Positions 28,790-38,187 of a DNA stretch of 64,000 nt are shown piece after piece. Source of the stretch: Deinococcus sp. KSM4-11 (GTDB taxonomy: Bacteria; Deinococcota; Deinococci; Deinococcales; Deinococcaceae); assembly GCF_004801415.1 (NCBI RefSeq), contig NZ_SSNX01000009.1:124001-188000 (forward strand). Reading direction: 5' to 3'. A program made the position numbers and the translations under genes. The notes beneath the pieces are model-generated. The model searched no databases, was not told where the DNA came from, and worked only from the letters and a program-made list of their open reading frames with translations. Position 1 is the first letter of the stretch; every line of letters starts with the position of its first letter.

Positions 28790-29773
28790 CTAGTGGTGGC
28801 CGACGATGCGGTGCGGCACGTACGGCGCCTCCAGCGCGGCGATCTCGTCCGCGGTCAGGGTCAGGGTCAGCGCCCCGACGGCGTCGTCGAGATGCCGGCC
28901 ACTCGTGGCCCCGATGATCGGCGCGGTCACCGGCGACTTCTGGAGCAGCCACGCCAGCGCGACCTGCGCGCGGAGCACTCCCCGGCTCTGCGCGATACGT
29001 GCCACCTCCGCGATCACCAGCGCGTCCGCGTCGGCTGTGGCGTCGTACTTGCTGCGCGCGATCTGGTCGGTCTCGGAGCGCAGGGTGGATTCGGAGGAAC
29101 CCTCCCGTGTGAGTCGGCCGGAGGCCAGCGGGCTGTAGGGAATCATGCCGATGCCCTCGGCGCGGCACAGCGGCAGCATCTCCCGCTCCTCCTCGCGGTA
29201 GAGCAGGTTCAGGTGATCCTGCATGGACACGAAGCGTGTCCAGCCGCGCTGCTCGGCGACATGCAGGGCCCGCTGGAACTGCCACGCCCACATGGCGGAC
29301 GCCCCGATGTAGCGGGCCTTTCCGGCCTTTACTACATCGTGCAGCGCCTCCATGGTCTCCTCGATGGGCGTGTCGTCGTCCCAGCGGTGGATCTGATACA
29401 GGTCGACGTAGTCGGTGCCCAGGCGCTTGAGGCTGTGGTCGATCTCGCTCAGGATGGCCTTGCGGGACAGGCCAGCGCCGTTTGAACCGTCGCGCATCCG
29501 GCCATGCACTTTCGTGGCGATCACGACCTCGTCGCGGTTCGCGAAGTCCTTCAGGGCGCGGCCCAGGATCTCCTCGCTGGCACCCAGTGAGTACACGTTG
29601 GCGGTATCGAAGAAGGTGATGCCCAGCTCCAGGGCCTTCTGAATGACCGGACGACTGTGCTCCTCGTCCAGCACCCACTTGTGAATCCAGCGGTTCGGAT
29701 CACCAAACCCCATGCAGCCCAGACAGAGCCGCGAGACCTGCAGACCGGTGGTGCCCAGGCGAACGTACTCCAT
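28790..29773 (-). CDS. aldo/keto reductase
   Basis: A 327-residue AKR with the usual residues: [24 protein letters not shown] at the N-terminus, Asp/Tyr in [21 protein letters not shown], Lys in VVIATKVHG and His in [22 protein letters not shown]-terminal [25 protein letters not shown] text binds NADPH. The DUET-like family is close to YajO/versicolorin-type reductases. A GGAGG ribosome site places the start at 29773 rather than at an upstream ATG. The substrate is unknown. Confidence 0.92.
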   Translation of the reverse strand: MEYVRLGTTGLQVSRLCLGCMGFGDPNRWIHKWVLDEEHSRPVIQKALELGITFFDTANVYSLGASEEILGRALKDFANRDEVVIATKVHGRMRDGSNGAGLSRKAILSEIDHSLKRLGTDYVDLYQIHRWDDDTPIEETMEALHDVVKAGKARYIGASAMWAWQFQRALHVAEQRGWTRFVSMQDHLNLLYREEEREMLPLCRAEGIGMIPYSPLASGRLTREGSSESTLRSETDQIARSKYDATADADALVIAEVARIAQSRGVLRAQVALAWLLQKSPVTAPIIGATSGRHLDDAVGALTLTLTADEIAALEAPYVPHRIVGHH

Positions 29774-29894
29774 GCTGCCTCCTCGAACCCCGCGCGCCGC
29801 TGTGGCCCAGGGTTCCACTCTCGTCGGATCAGATCCGGCGAGTCTACGCCGGGTCGGCGCGGCATATCGCGTCGGCGTGCCGGACGGGCGGCGC

Positions 29895-29908
29895 TACACT
29901 CCGGGCGT
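29895..29908 (+). promoter_or_regulatory. -10 hexamer TACACT for the RqkA-like kinase gene
   Basis: TACACT (29895-29900) lies 8 nt before the ATG at 29909. No palindromic radiation-response element is seen just upstream. Confidence 0.5.
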
Positions 29909-31864
29909 ATGCCACTGGACGTGGGCTCGCAGCTCGCCGGGCGTTATGACCTGCACGCCCTGCTGGGTGAGGGCGGCAGCGCCCGCGTGTTCCGCGCCCA
30001 GGACATCCTGATCGGCCGTGAGGTCGCCGTGAAGCTCCAGCACGCGCACGTGCCCGACAGTGACCGCGAACGTTTCCTGCGCGAAGTCCGCACCCTGGCC
30101 CGCCTGACGCACCCCGGCATCGTGCCGGTGCTCGACCTGGGCAGCGACCCGGATACAGGACGGCCCTTCTTCACCATGCCCCTCATGACGGGCGGCCCGG
30201 TCACGGCGCTGGGACCGCTGGAGGACGCGCCGCTGCCGCTGGCCCAGTACCTGACGGCGGCGGCCTTCTCGGCGCGGGCGCTGCACTTCATTCACGCGCA
30301 GGGCATCACGCACCGCGACCTGACGCCCGGCAACGTGCTGCTGGACGACGCGGGCCTGCCACGCATCATGGATTTCGGGCTGGTGGCCCTCACCGAGCAT
30401 ACCCGGCACCTGACGCGAAGTGGCGTCACGCTGGGCACGCCCACCTACATGGCCCCCGAACAGGCGCGCGGGGTGGGCGTCGGGCCGCGCAGCGACCTGT
30501 ACGCGCTGGGCGCCGTGCTGTACCGCGTGGCCTGCGGCGTGCCGCCGTTCGTGGGCGACAGCGACCAGAGCGTCATGTACCAGCACGTCTACGAGCGCGT
30601 GCCCGACCCCCGCGACCTGAACCCGGCCGTGCCGGACGCCATCGCGCGCGTGCTGCTGGCCCTGCTCGCCAAACGCCCGGAAGATCGCCCGGAGAGCGGC
30701 GAGGCGCTGGCGCACCTGTGGGCGCTGGCCCGGCGGGATGTGTGGACGAACCACGCGCGCGGCCAGTACCGGGGCGGCCGCACCCGCACGGGCGAGCACC
30801 CGGACGGCCCGGCCCGCGTGGGCAGCCTGCGCGAGGTCTGGAGCGTGCCCCTGCCCGGCGAGGTCACCTGGCCAGCCGCCGTGGTCGGCGAGGGCGACCT
30901 GGTCGCGGTCGGCACGCGCGGCGGACAGCTGGTGCTCACACACGCGTCGGGACGGCCCTTCGCGACCTTCGCGGCCAAGGACGAGGTCACCGCGCCCGCC
31001 ACCTTCCACGGCGGGCACATCCTGTTCGGCGCGTGGGACGGCACGCTCAGGCGCGTCGACCTGAACACGGGCGCGGAACTGTGGCGGCACCAGGCGCGCG
31101 CCGAGCTGACCGGCGCGCCTACCCTGTGGCGCGGGCGGGTGCTGGCCAGCAGCCGCGACGGGCACCTGCATGCCCTGGACGCCCTGACGGGCGAACTCGC
31201 GTGGGCGTACCGCACGGGCGGCCCGGTGGCCGCGAGCCCCCTGGTGTGGGGCAGCGCGGCCCTGCTGTGCGACGAGAACGGCTGGCTGCACGCCCTGGAC
31301 GCCGAGGACGGCCGCCCACTGTGGCGTGTGGAGGTGGGTACGGTACACGGCACGCCCGCGCTGCTGCCCACCGGCAGTGGTGAGGCGACCCTGGTCGTCG
31401 CCACCTGGGAAGGCGAGGTGCACGCCCTGGCCCTGGGTGTGGATCGCGGGCGGGCGGTGCTGCGCGGGGCCGAACCGAATTTGTGGACGTACGACCTCGA
31501 GGACGAGGTGTGGGCGGCCCCGGCCCTCACGCGCGGAGACGGCCCGCACGGTCTGGCGATCCTGGCCGGCTGGGGCGGCACGGTGCGCGCCCTGCGCCTC
31601 TCGGACGGCGAGGACGTCTGGTCGCACACCCTGGAGGGCCGCGTGACGGCCAGTCCCGTGATCAGCGCCGGGCTGGTCTTCCTCGCCTCCGAGGCGGGGG
31701 AACTGGTCGCGCTGGACATCCGGACGGGCGCGCCCCGCTGGCTGCAGCGGGAACGTACGGGCGTTCAGGCCACCCCGCTCGCCGCCGACGGCACCCTGTA
31801 CGTGGCGTTCATGAACGGCACCCTGCGCGCCTACCGCAGTCCCGCCCTCGATCCGCCCACCTGA
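29909..31864 (+). CDS. rqkA: Ser/Thr protein kinase with PQQ-repeat beta-propeller, RqkA-like
   Basis: A 651-residue protein. Residues 10-270 are a Hanks-type kinase: P-loop GEGGSARV (20-27), Lys42 in [14 protein letters not shown] (135-142), DFG (155-157), a Thr/Ser-rich activation loop and MAPEQ. Residues about 300-645 hold repeated strands ending in ALD or RVD with GxLxALD-type motifs ([34 protein letters not shown]), the PQQ/BamB propeller type. D. radiodurans RqkA (DR2518) has this same architecture and length and works in DNA-repair signalling. No membrane helix separates the two parts, so both are probably cytoplasmic. Orthology is inferred from architecture. Confidence 0.82.
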   Translation: MPLDVGSQLAGRYDLHALLGEGGSARVFRAQDILIGREVAVKLQHAHVPDSDRERFLREVRTLARLTHPGIVPVLDLGSDPDTGRPFFTMPLMTGGPVTALGPLEDAPLPLAQYLTAAAFSARALHFIHAQGITHRDLTPGNVLLDDAGLPRIMDFGLVALTEHTRHLTRSGVTLGTPTYMAPEQARGVGVGPRSDLYALGAVLYRVACGVPPFVGDSDQSVMYQHVYERVPDPRDLNPAVPDAIARVLLALLAKRPEDRPESGEALAHLWALARRDVWTNHARGQYRGGRTRTGEHPDGPARVGSLREVWSVPLPGEVTWPAAVVGEGDLVAVGTRGGQLVLTHASGRPFATFAAKDEVTAPATFHGGHILFGAWDGTLRRVDLNTGAELWRHQARAELTGAPTLWRGRVLASSRDGHLHALDALTGELAWAYRTGGPVAASPLVWGSAALLCDENGWLHALDAEDGRPLWRVEVGTVHGTPALLPTGSGEATLVVATWEGEVHALALGVDRGRAVLRGAEPNLWTYDLEDEVWAAPALTRGDGPHGLAILAGWGGTVRALRLSDGEDVWSHTLEGRVTASPVISAGLVFLASEAGELVALDIRTGAPRWLQRERTGVQATPLAADGTLYVAFMNGTLRAYRSPALDPPT

Positions 31865-31869
31865 GAGAG

Positions 31870-31905
31870 CCTCCCTGATCCATGGACGCTTCATCAGGGG
31901 GGTTT
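31870..31905 (+). terminator. terminator after the kinase gene
   Basis: CCTCCCTGAT (31870-31879) pairs with ATCAGGGGGG (31893-31902), with one G-U-type mismatch, followed by TTT. Confidence 0.6.
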
Positions 31906-31991
31906 CAACCTCCACTTAACCGCGCGCCGTACACTTCGGACATCACCGGCGCCGTCCGGCCACCTTTTCCTCTTCCCGCAAGGAGTCCCAC

Positions 31992-32342
31992 ATGCCCAAT
32001 ATCGGTGCCCCGGAACTGATCGTGATCCTGATCGTCGCCCTGATCGTCTTCGGGCCGCGCAAGCTGCCGGAACTCGGCAAGAGCCTCGGCGCGGGCCTGC
32101 GCGAGTTCCGCAAGAGCACGCAGGGCCTCAAGGATGAACTGGAAGGCACCATGCGGGACGCGCCCACGCCTCCCGGCCCGGCCGCCGTCCAGACCATCCA
32201 CGTGCCCCTGGTACAGCCCGAGGGAACGGTTCCGGCCCAGCCGGTGGTAGCCGCCTCGGTCACGCCCGTCGCCGTGGCCCCCCAGGCTGTGACGCCCCAG
32301 GCGGTCACGCCGCCCACCGAACCGGCCGAACGCGTCGGCTGA
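31992..32342 (+). CDS. tatA: TatA twin-arginine translocase subunit
   Basis: A 116-residue protein: one short membrane helix ([29 protein letters not shown]), with the [14 protein letters not shown] hinge and amphipathic helix that define TatA, then a Pro/Val-rich tail. An AAGGAG site precedes the ATG. It forms the pore for folded Tat substrates. No tatC is adjacent. Confidence 0.94.
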   Translation: MPNIGAPELIVILIVALIVFGPRKLPELGKSLGAGLREFRKSTQGLKDELEGTMRDAPTPPGPAAVQTIHVPLVQPEGTVPAQPVVAASVTPVAVAPQAVTPQAVTPPTEPAERVG

Positions 32343-32414
32343 GATCACTGTTCGAGCGGCCCACCCGGCGACGGTGTGGGCCGCCCGTGGTGTGGGGGCA
32401 GCAGACAGAGTGGC

Positions 32415-32426
32415 TAGAGTGGGGAC
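32415..32426 (+). promoter_or_regulatory. -10 hexamer TAGAGT for the GDPD gene
   Basis: TAGAGT (32415-32420) lies 6 nt before the ATG at 32427. Confidence 0.5.
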
Positions 32427-33293
32427 ATGGGTATCCGCTGGAAAGCCGTCCTGGGCACCGCCGTGCTGGCGGGCGCGCTCGCCGCGTGCCGCAGCACCCC
32501 GCCCACCAATCCGTTCATCACGGGCCGCACGTGGAACATCGCGCACCAGGGTGGGGAACTGCTGTGGCCCAGCAACACCCTGACCGCGTACCGGAACGCC
32601 TCGGCGCTGGGTGTGGACATGCTCGACATGGACATGCACGTCACGCAGGACGGCGCGCTGGTGCTCTCGCACGACGACACCCTGGATCGGCTGACCGACC
32701 GCCACGGCACGATCACGCAGATGACGCTCGCGCAGGTGCTGGAAACCGACGCCGGGTATGCCCTGTCGCTGGACGGCGGGAAGACCTATCCCTTCCGGGG
32801 GCAAGGTGTGCGCGTGGGCCAGCTGTCCGAGGTGCTCGCCGCGTTCCCGACGTCGCCCATGACCATCGAGATCAAGGAGGCGCAGCCCAGCGTGGCCGCG
32901 CCCTTCTGCAAGGCGCTGCGGGAGGCGGGCGTGACCTCCCGCGTGATCGTCGCCAGTTTCAGCGATCGAGCCATGCACGACTTCCGTGCGGCGTGTCCTG
33001 AAGTGATGACCAGCATGACCGAGAAGGAACTGCGGCCCCTGGTGCTGCTCAGCAAGGTCGGCCTCGCGCGGCTGTCCCCGCTGCCGGGTCGCGCCGCGCA
33101 GGTGCCCGTGAAAGGGGGCGGGATCACGGTCGTCACACCGGGCTTCGTGCGGGCCATGCATGCGCGCGGCGTGGCCGTGCAGGTCTGGACGATTAACGAC
33201 CCGGACGAGATGCGCCGCCTGGTGGGCATGGGCGTGGACGGCATCTTCACCGATCGCCCGGACGAGCTCAAACAGGTGCTGTCGGGCCGCTGA
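32427..33293 (+). CDS. glycerophosphodiester phosphodiesterase lipoprotein
   Basis: A 288-residue lipoprotein (lipobox LAGALAACRS, Cys about 21). The GDPD fold is clear: NIAHQGGELLWPSNTLTAY (catalytic His, with WPSNT for PENT), DMLDMDMHVTQDGALVLSHDDTLDRLT (metal-binding acidic pair and second His), MTIEIKEAQ, and VQVWTINDPDEMRRLVGMGVDGIFTDRPD at the C-terminus. It releases glycerol-3-phosphate from glycerophosphodiesters outside the cell. WPSNT instead of PENT keeps an Asn but drops one acidic metal ligand, which may alter metal use. Confidence 0.9.
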   Translation: MGIRWKAVLGTAVLAGALAACRSTPPTNPFITGRTWNIAHQGGELLWPSNTLTAYRNASALGVDMLDMDMHVTQDGALVLSHDDTLDRLTDRHGTITQMTLAQVLETDAGYALSLDGGKTYPFRGQGVRVGQLSEVLAAFPTSPMTIEIKEAQPSVAAPFCKALREAGVTSRVIVASFSDRAMHDFRAACPEVMTSMTEKELRPLVLLSKVGLARLSPLPGRAAQVPVKGGGITVVTPGFVRAMHARGVAVQVWTINDPDEMRRLVGMGVDGIFTDRPDELKQVLSGR

Positions 33294-33309
33294 GTTGCGC
33301 CCCGGCCCG

Positions 33310-33321
33310 TAGACTCGGCAG
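33310..33321 (+). promoter_or_regulatory. -10 hexamer TAGACT for the DsbA-like gene
   Basis: TAGACT (33310-33315) lies 6 nt before the GTG at 33322. Confidence 0.5.
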
Positions 33322-34335
33322 GTGAAGCCCCTTGCCCGACTCCTCGCCGCCGCTGCCCTCCTCACTCCCGCGACGGCCCACGCCCAGCTGTGGCAGACCC
33401 CGCAGACCACCGCCGCACAGGCGATCCTGAAGGACTACGCGGCCCAGGGAAATGTCCTGAAGCGCGGAGAGACGACCGTCACGCTCGATGTCGCCGGGAA
33501 TGCCGTGGTCGGTGTGTTCATAGAGGCCGGTACCGTGGCGGATCTGGCACGCGGCATTGGCGTGGGCTGGGGGCTCACGGAGGCGGAGCTGCCGAAACTC
33601 CAGGCGAATCTCGCCGCGCCCAGAGTGCTGACCGCCGCCAAGAAGGGTGTCATTGAACTGACGGATGACGGCGCGACCGATCTGATCGCCCTGAAATCCA
33701 CTGGCGACGGCGCGCAGACCCGCTTCTCGGCGTACGTGGCCGTGAAGGTCTGGCCGGACTCGGCGTTCCCTGCCACGAGGAACGTGATGGGCAGCGCGGC
33801 GGCCCCCGACACCCTGCGGATCTTCAGTGACTTCCAGTGCCCGTACTGCAAGCAGATGTGGGACCGTTCCGCGAAGGCGTGGGAGGCCGCGCCGGAGGCG
33901 TACCGCACGTACCATTATCAGTTCCCGCTCACCATGCACCGCAACGCCTTCGCCGCCGCCGAGGCCAGCGAGTGCGCCAGTGCCCAGGGTCAGTTCTGGC
34001 CGTACGCGAACGCGCTGTTCGCCGCCTATGAACAGTGGACGCCGCTGGAACCTAAGGACATTCCCGCCACGTTGACCACCTACGCGAAGGCCGCCGGACT
34101 CGACCCGGCCACCTTCACGGCCTGCCTCAGCTCACACGCCTTCAAGAGCAGCATCGACGCGCAGATCAAAGCCGGGATCGCCGTGGGCGTGCAGGGCACC
34201 CCAACCGTCTACCTGAACGGCGTGAAACTGCAGAACTATTCGGACGCAGCCGAACTGGCCCGCGTCCACGCGGCCACGACGGCCACGCCCAGTGCCGCCG
34301 CCTTGATCGACGCGCGGCTGAAGCTGTTCAGGTAA
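33322..34335 (+). CDS. secreted DsbA/DsbG-like thiol oxidoreductase
   Basis: A 337-residue exported protein starting at GTG. Signal peptide: KPLARLLAAAALLTPATAHAQ. About 150 N-terminal residues form an unassigned domain, then a thioredoxin-fold domain with FSDFQCPYCKQMWDR (active site CPYC, about 171-174), a helical insert and the cis-Pro loop GVQGTPTVYLNG. CPYC is strongly oxidising in related proteins. It probably forms disulfides in exported proteins; two further Cys (SECASA, FTACLS) flank the helical insert. Confidence 0.88.
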   Translation: MKPLARLLAAAALLTPATAHAQLWQTPQTTAAQAILKDYAAQGNVLKRGETTVTLDVAGNAVVGVFIEAGTVADLARGIGVGWGLTEAELPKLQANLAAPRVLTAAKKGVIELTDDGATDLIALKSTGDGAQTRFSAYVAVKVWPDSAFPATRNVMGSAAAPDTLRIFSDFQCPYCKQMWDRSAKAWEAAPEAYRTYHYQFPLTMHRNAFAAAEASECASAQGQFWPYANALFAAYEQWTPLEPKDIPATLTTYAKAAGLDPATFTACLSSHAFKSSIDAQIKAGIAVGVQGTPTVYLNGVKLQNYSDAAELARVHAATTATPSAAALIDARLKLFR

Positions 34336-34344
34336 ACAGAGGAA

Positions 34345-34382
34345 CTGGCTGCCCCCGTGGATGGGGGCAGCCAGTCTGGCTT
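34345..34382. terminator. bidirectional terminator
   Basis: Perfect 12-bp repeat CTGGCTGCCCCC (34345-34356) and its complement (34363-34374) with a 6-nt loop, between convergent genes; T-rich on the plus side (tcttctt). Confidence 0.78.
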
Positions 34383-34386
34383 CTTC

Positions 34387-36336
34387 TTACGCCCGACTCT
34401 TGTACCGTTCTAGGAGCTCCGTTTTCAGTTCGTCAAAGCCCACGCCCTTGCGCTCCTTCAGACCCTCAGGCGTGCGTTCGCGGACGCTGACCTGCCGCCC
34501 GGCCTCCTCCTGATCACCGACGATCAGCATGACCGGAATCTTGCTCAGTTCGGCGGTGCGGACTTTGGCCTGCATGCGGTTGGAACTGTCGTCTACCTCG
34601 GCGCGCAGGCCCCTGTCGTGCAGTTCGGCGCGTAGCGTTTCGGCGTAGGCGTTGTGCCGGTCGGCGATGGGGATGATCATGACCTGCCTGGGCGCGAGCC
34701 ACAGCGGGAAGTCCCCGGCATAATGCTCGATCAGGATGCCCGTGAAGCGCTCGATGCTCCCGAACGGCGCGCGGTGGATCATCACGGGACGGTGCTCCTG
34801 GCCGTCCTCGCCGACGTAGGAAATGTCGAAGCGTTCAGGCAGGTTGTAATCGACCTGGATGGTGCCCAGCTGCCACTCGCGGCCCAGGACGTCCTTAACC
34901 ACGAAGTCCAGTTTCGGGCCGTAGAAGGCGGCATCACCGGGTTCGATGGTGTAGGGCAGGCCGACTTCCTCGACCGCCTCGATGATCTGCTGCTCGGCCA
35001 GCGCCCAGTTCGCCTCGTCGCCCACGTACTTGTCGCTGCCCTGCTCGCGCACGCCCACACGGAAGCGCACGTCCGTCATGCCGAAGGTGCCGAGCACCAG
35101 TACCGTCAGGTCGAGGACGTCCAGGAACTCCTTTTTCAGCTGATCCGGGCGGCAGAAGATGTGCGCGTCGTCCTGCGTGAAGCCGCGCACCCGGGTCAGG
35201 CCGTTCAGTTCGCCGGACTGCTCGTAGCGGTACACCGTGCCGAACTCGGCCAGCCTGACCGGCAGGTCACGGTAGCTGCGCGGTTTGCTGTCGTAGATCC
35301 GGACGTGGTGCGGGCAGTTCATGGGCTTGAGCATGTACTGCTCGTCATCGACCTCGATCGGGTTGAACTGCGACTCGCTGTAGTACGGGTAGTGCCCGCT
35401 GGTGCGGTACAGGTCGAGGTTTCCGATGTTCGGCGTGATCACGCCCTGGTACCCGCGTTTGAACTGCTGCTCCTTGAGGAAGCCCGCCAGTTCCTCGCGC
35501 AGCACCGTGCCGTTCGGCAGCCACAGCGGCAGGCCCTTGCCCACGAGGGGATCGATGGTGAACAGTTCGAGTTCCTTGCCCAGCTTGCGGTGGTCGCGCC
35601 GTTTGGCTTCCTCCAGCGCGTGCAGGTACCCGTCGAGTTCCTTCTGCGTGGCGAAGGCCACGCCATACACGCGCTGGAGGATCGGGTTCTTCTCGTTGCC
35701 GCGCCAGTACGCGCCGGACGTGCTCATCAGCTTGAAGCTCATGGGTAGCTTGCCCGTGTTCGGGAAGTGCGGCCCGCGGCACAGATCCACGTAGTCGCCC
35801 TGCTGGTAGAAGGTGATCGGTTCGCCCTCGGGCAGGCCCTCGATGAGTTCCTGCTTGTACGGATCGTGCGGGAACTGCGCCAGGCCCTCGGCCTTGCTGA
35901 CCTCACGACGTGAGAAGTCCAGGTTCCGCCCGATGATCTCGCGCATGAGCTTCTCGATCTCGGGCAGTTCCTCTTCCTTGAGGGGTTCGGGCAGGTCGAA
36001 GTCCTGGTACCAGCCGTTCTCGATGCTGGGGCCGACGCCGCGCTTGACGGCGTCCGCCGGGTACCCCTTCGCTCGATAGAACTCGCCGACCGCCTGACTC
36101 ATTACGTGGCCCAGCGAGTGCCGGAACAGGGGTGCGGCTGCCTCCGGATTCTTCTTCGTGATCAGTGAGATGTGTGCGCCGTCGGGCAGCGGACTCATCA
36201 GATCGACCAGGTCACCGCCCACGGTGGCGGCCAGCGCGTCCTGCGCGAGCCGGGGGCCGATTGCCTTGGCGGCGTCCAGGGCCGTGGCGCCCTGCGCAAG
36301 TTCCAGTTGTTTCCCATCGGGAAGAATGACGTGCAT
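34387..36336 (-). CDS. thrS: threonyl-tRNA synthetase
   Basis: A 649-residue class II synthetase with all domains: N-terminal TGS (ILPDGKQLELAQGATALDAAKAIG), editing domain with HSLGHVMSQAV, catalytic core with zinc ligand Cys in KPMNCPHHVRIY, motif 2 FGTVYRYEQSGELNGLTRVRGFTQDDAH, motif 3 and the anticodon-binding domain (PIADRHNAYAETLRAEL). Normal family length. Its 5' region is long and structured (see the leader entry), suggesting regulation after transcription starts. Confidence 0.97.
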   Translation of the reverse strand: MHVILPDGKQLELAQGATALDAAKAIGPRLAQDALAATVGGDLVDLMSPLPDGAHISLITKKNPEAAAPLFRHSLGHVMSQAVGEFYRAKGYPADAVKRGVGPSIENGWYQDFDLPEPLKEEELPEIEKLMREIIGRNLDFSRREVSKAEGLAQFPHDPYKQELIEGLPEGEPITFYQQGDYVDLCRGPHFPNTGKLPMSFKLMSTSGAYWRGNEKNPILQRVYGVAFATQKELDGYLHALEEAKRRDHRKLGKELELFTIDPLVGKGLPLWLPNGTVLREELAGFLKEQQFKRGYQGVITPNIGNLDLYRTSGHYPYYSESQFNPIEVDDEQYMLKPMNCPHHVRIYDSKPRSYRDLPVRLAEFGTVYRYEQSGELNGLTRVRGFTQDDAHIFCRPDQLKKEFLDVLDLTVLVLGTFGMTDVRFRVGVREQGSDKYVGDEANWALAEQQIIEAVEEVGLPYTIEPGDAAFYGPKLDFVVKDVLGREWQLGTIQVDYNLPERFDISYVGEDGQEHRPVMIHRAPFGSIERFTGILIEHYAGDFPLWLAPRQVMIIPIADRHNAYAETLRAELHDRGLRAEVDDSSNRMQAKVRTAELSKIPVMLIVGDQEEAGRQVSVRERTPEGLKERKGVGFDELKTELLERYKSRA

Positions 36337-36503
36337 GTGTACCTCGGTGTTTGAACATGAGTGACCCGGTCTGGCCGCAAACCCAGCAGAACGCCTGAAA
36401 ACCGCTGACGGGGGTTCTCAGGCGCTCAGAGTTCGCGTGACCAGACCGGAAAAGGCAGGCATTCGTTGCAAGCACACGTGCCGCATCACCAGACCGGAGT
36501 GAT
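36337..36503 (-). promoter_or_regulatory. structured thrS leader with mutually exclusive pairings
   Basis: On the minus strand, CCGGTCTGG occurs twice (36497-36489 and 36449-36441) and its complement CCAGACCGG once downstream (36374-36366), so two 9-bp pairings compete. Between the second and third copies lies a 12-bp stem (36424-36413 with 36403-36392; one G-U pair, 9-nt loop). The first copy is also inside a small hairpin ATCAC/GTGAT. No T-box core (TGGNACCGCG) is present. The layout suggests a regulatory leader, possibly sensing tRNA or ThrRS. Confidence 0.5.
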
Positions 36504-36593
36504 GGGCGGGGCGCTTCATGGCCGCAGGATAGCGGGTGCGGTGGGGGAGGGGCAACCTGCCGAATGGCGCATCTGGCCAAGCGGAGCACCCGG

Positions 36594-36605
36594 TATGCTC
36601 GCCGC
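36594..36605 (+). promoter_or_regulatory. -10 hexamer TATGCT for the phosphotransferase gene
   Basis: TATGCT (36594-36599) lies 6 nt before the ATG at 36606. Confidence 0.5.
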
Positions 36606-37613
36606 ATGTCCTTCGCCGCTCTGTCCCAGCGGGCGCAGGTCGTCCGGCTGCGGCCCACCGCTCTGGCGGCCCTGCCCGCCTACCCGTTTACGGTGCGCCG
36701 CCTGCGCCTGCTGAACCACGCCTACAACACGACCTTCCGGGTCGATACGCAGGAAGGGCAGACCTTCGCGCTGCGGATCAACGTGAATTCCCGCCGGACT
36801 CCGCAGCAGATCGGGGCCGAGATGGCGTGGCTGGCCGCCCTGGCCCACGACACGGAGCTGCCGGTGCCGGTGCCGCAGCCCACGCGCGACGGCCATCTGC
36901 TACAGGAACTGTGGAACCCGGCACTGGGACGGGCGTTGCCGGTCACCGTGTTCTCGTGGCTGCCCGGCCCGAACCTGGGCCGACACGCCACGCCCGCCCA
37001 GATGCGTGAGGTCGGCCGCGCCGCCGCGACCCTGCACGCCCACGCGCTGGGCTGGACGCTGCCCTCTGGCACGGCCCTGAGCAGTCTGCGCGACCCGCTG
37101 ATGGACACCCCCAACCGGCTGATCCGGGAACACGCCCTCCTGACCCCGGAGCGCCGCGACATCGTCCTGGCGGCTCTGGCACGCGTCGAGGCCGCCCTGG
37201 GTCGCGTGTTCGTGCAGGACACCCCCAGAGTGCTGCACGCCGACCTGCACAACTGGAATCTCAAATGGAACCGGGGCCGGCTGTCCGTGTTCGACTTCGA
37301 CGACAGCGGTGTGGGCGTGCCCATGCAGGATCTGGCGATCAGCGCGTACTACCTGCGCCCCAGGGTCGACCTGGAGGCGGCGCTGCTGGAGGGCTACGCG
37401 TTCGCAGCGCCCTTGCCCACCTACGCCCAGGCCGACTATGAGGCCGTCGTCGCGGGCCGCAGCCTGGTGCTGCTCAACGACCTGCTGGAGAACACGACGG
37501 CCAACCTCCGCGACCTGCTTCCGCGTTACGTGCCGAACGCGGTCATCAAGCTGCGCCACTACCTGGAGACCGGCGTGTTCCGGCACGATGTGGAGGGACT
37601 CATCCAGGCGTGA
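36606..37613 (+). CDS. aminoglycoside phosphotransferase-like (APH/homoserine-kinase-type) kinase
   Basis: A 335-residue kinase-fold protein. N-lobe: LLNHAYNTTFRVDTQEGQTFALRIN. Catalytic loop VLHADLHNWNLKWNRG (Brenner motif H-x-D-x4-N, about residues 213-218) and metal-binding VFDFDDSGVGVPMQDLA. The family phosphorylates small hydroxylated substrates; the GxPxQDLA end is common in the homoserine kinase/choline kinase branch. No evidence links it to antibiotic resistance. The 3' end overlaps the convergent DUF3291 gene by 14 bp. Confidence 0.85.
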   Translation: MSFAALSQRAQVVRLRPTALAALPAYPFTVRRLRLLNHAYNTTFRVDTQEGQTFALRINVNSRRTPQQIGAEMAWLAALAHDTELPVPVPQPTRDGHLLQELWNPALGRALPVTVFSWLPGPNLGRHATPAQMREVGRAAATLHAHALGWTLPSGTALSSLRDPLMDTPNRLIREHALLTPERRDIVLAALARVEAALGRVFVQDTPRVLHADLHNWNLKWNRGRLSVFDFDDSGVGVPMQDLAISAYYLRPRVDLEAALLEGYAFAAPLPTYAQADYEAVVAGRSLVLLNDLLENTTANLRDLLPRYVPNAVIKLRHYLETGVFRHDVEGLIQA

Positions 37614-38061
37614 CCGGCCCGAAGGTCTGCCCGAACGTGAAGGCGTGCGTCGTCGGCCCGTGCCGGCGCAGGTGCATCAGGCGTTCCCACGCCTCGGTCG
37701 TGGTGGGACGGTGCCCGGCAGGCACCCACCACAGGGCGGTGAACGCCTCACGCATGTGCTGGAAGTACTGCCTGCGTTCCCGCAGGAGTTGCAGGTGGTC
37801 GCTGCGGTACACGTAGTCCCGCAGGGCCTCCACATCCCCCCACACGGACATGTTCACCAGGATCGTGTCGTCCTTGAAGGGCCGCAGATCGGTCGCGCTG
37901 TCCCCGTCGCCCTGCAGCCGCCACACGAAGCCCGGCCAGCCGTCCGCCAGCGCATTGATCTCATCCAGGCGGGACGTGAAGCCATGGAGCTGCTCGCTGT
38001 CCAGCGGGGCGACCAGCCGGCCGATATTGACCTGGGCGAGATGCATTCCGGCGGCTGTCAT
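37600..38061 (-). CDS. DUF3291 family protein
   Basis: A 153-residue protein, with MHLAQVNIGRLVAPLDSEQLHGFTSRLDEINALADGWPGFVWRLQ followed by NMSVWGDVEALRDYVYRSDHLQLLRERRQYF and WWVPAGHRPTTTEAWERL, all hallmarks of DUF3291, a dimeric alpha/beta-barrel (ABM-like) family often found near monooxygenase or stress genes. No function is assigned. The start at 38061 has TACCCT 6 nt upstream. Confidence 0.82.
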   Translation of the reverse strand: MTAAGMHLAQVNIGRLVAPLDSEQLHGFTSRLDEINALADGWPGFVWRLQGDGDSATDLRPFKDDTILVNMSVWGDVEALRDYVYRSDHLQLLRERRQYFQHMREAFTALWWVPAGHRPTTTEAWERLMHLRRHGPTTHAFTFGQTFGPVTPG

Positions 38062-38073
38062 GGGAACAGGGTA
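38062..38073 (-). promoter_or_regulatory. -10 hexamer TACCCT for the DUF3291 gene
   Basis: TACCCT on the minus strand (38073-38068) lies 6 nt before the ATG at 38061. Confidence 0.45.
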
Positions 38074-38131
38074 CCGGGTCGTGTGCCTGGCCTCTTATTA
38101 CGGATCGGGAAGCATAGCTATAGAAGAACTG

Positions 38132-38162
38132 GGCAGACCGAGCCCGTGTGGCTCGGTCTGCC
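38132..38162 (-). terminator. terminator after the DUF805 gene
   Basis: Perfect 13-bp repeat GGCAGACCGAGCC (38132-38144) and its complement (38150-38162), 5-nt loop, 25 bp past the DUF805 stop on the minus strand, followed by TTCTTCT. Confidence 0.7.
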
Positions 38163-38187
38163 GCAGAGAGGGTCGCGCTTCGCCGAC

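Noticed and set aside
36337..36503. T-box riboswitch upstream of thrS
   Set aside because: No TGGNACCGCG-like T-box sequence or specifier-loop layout could be found.
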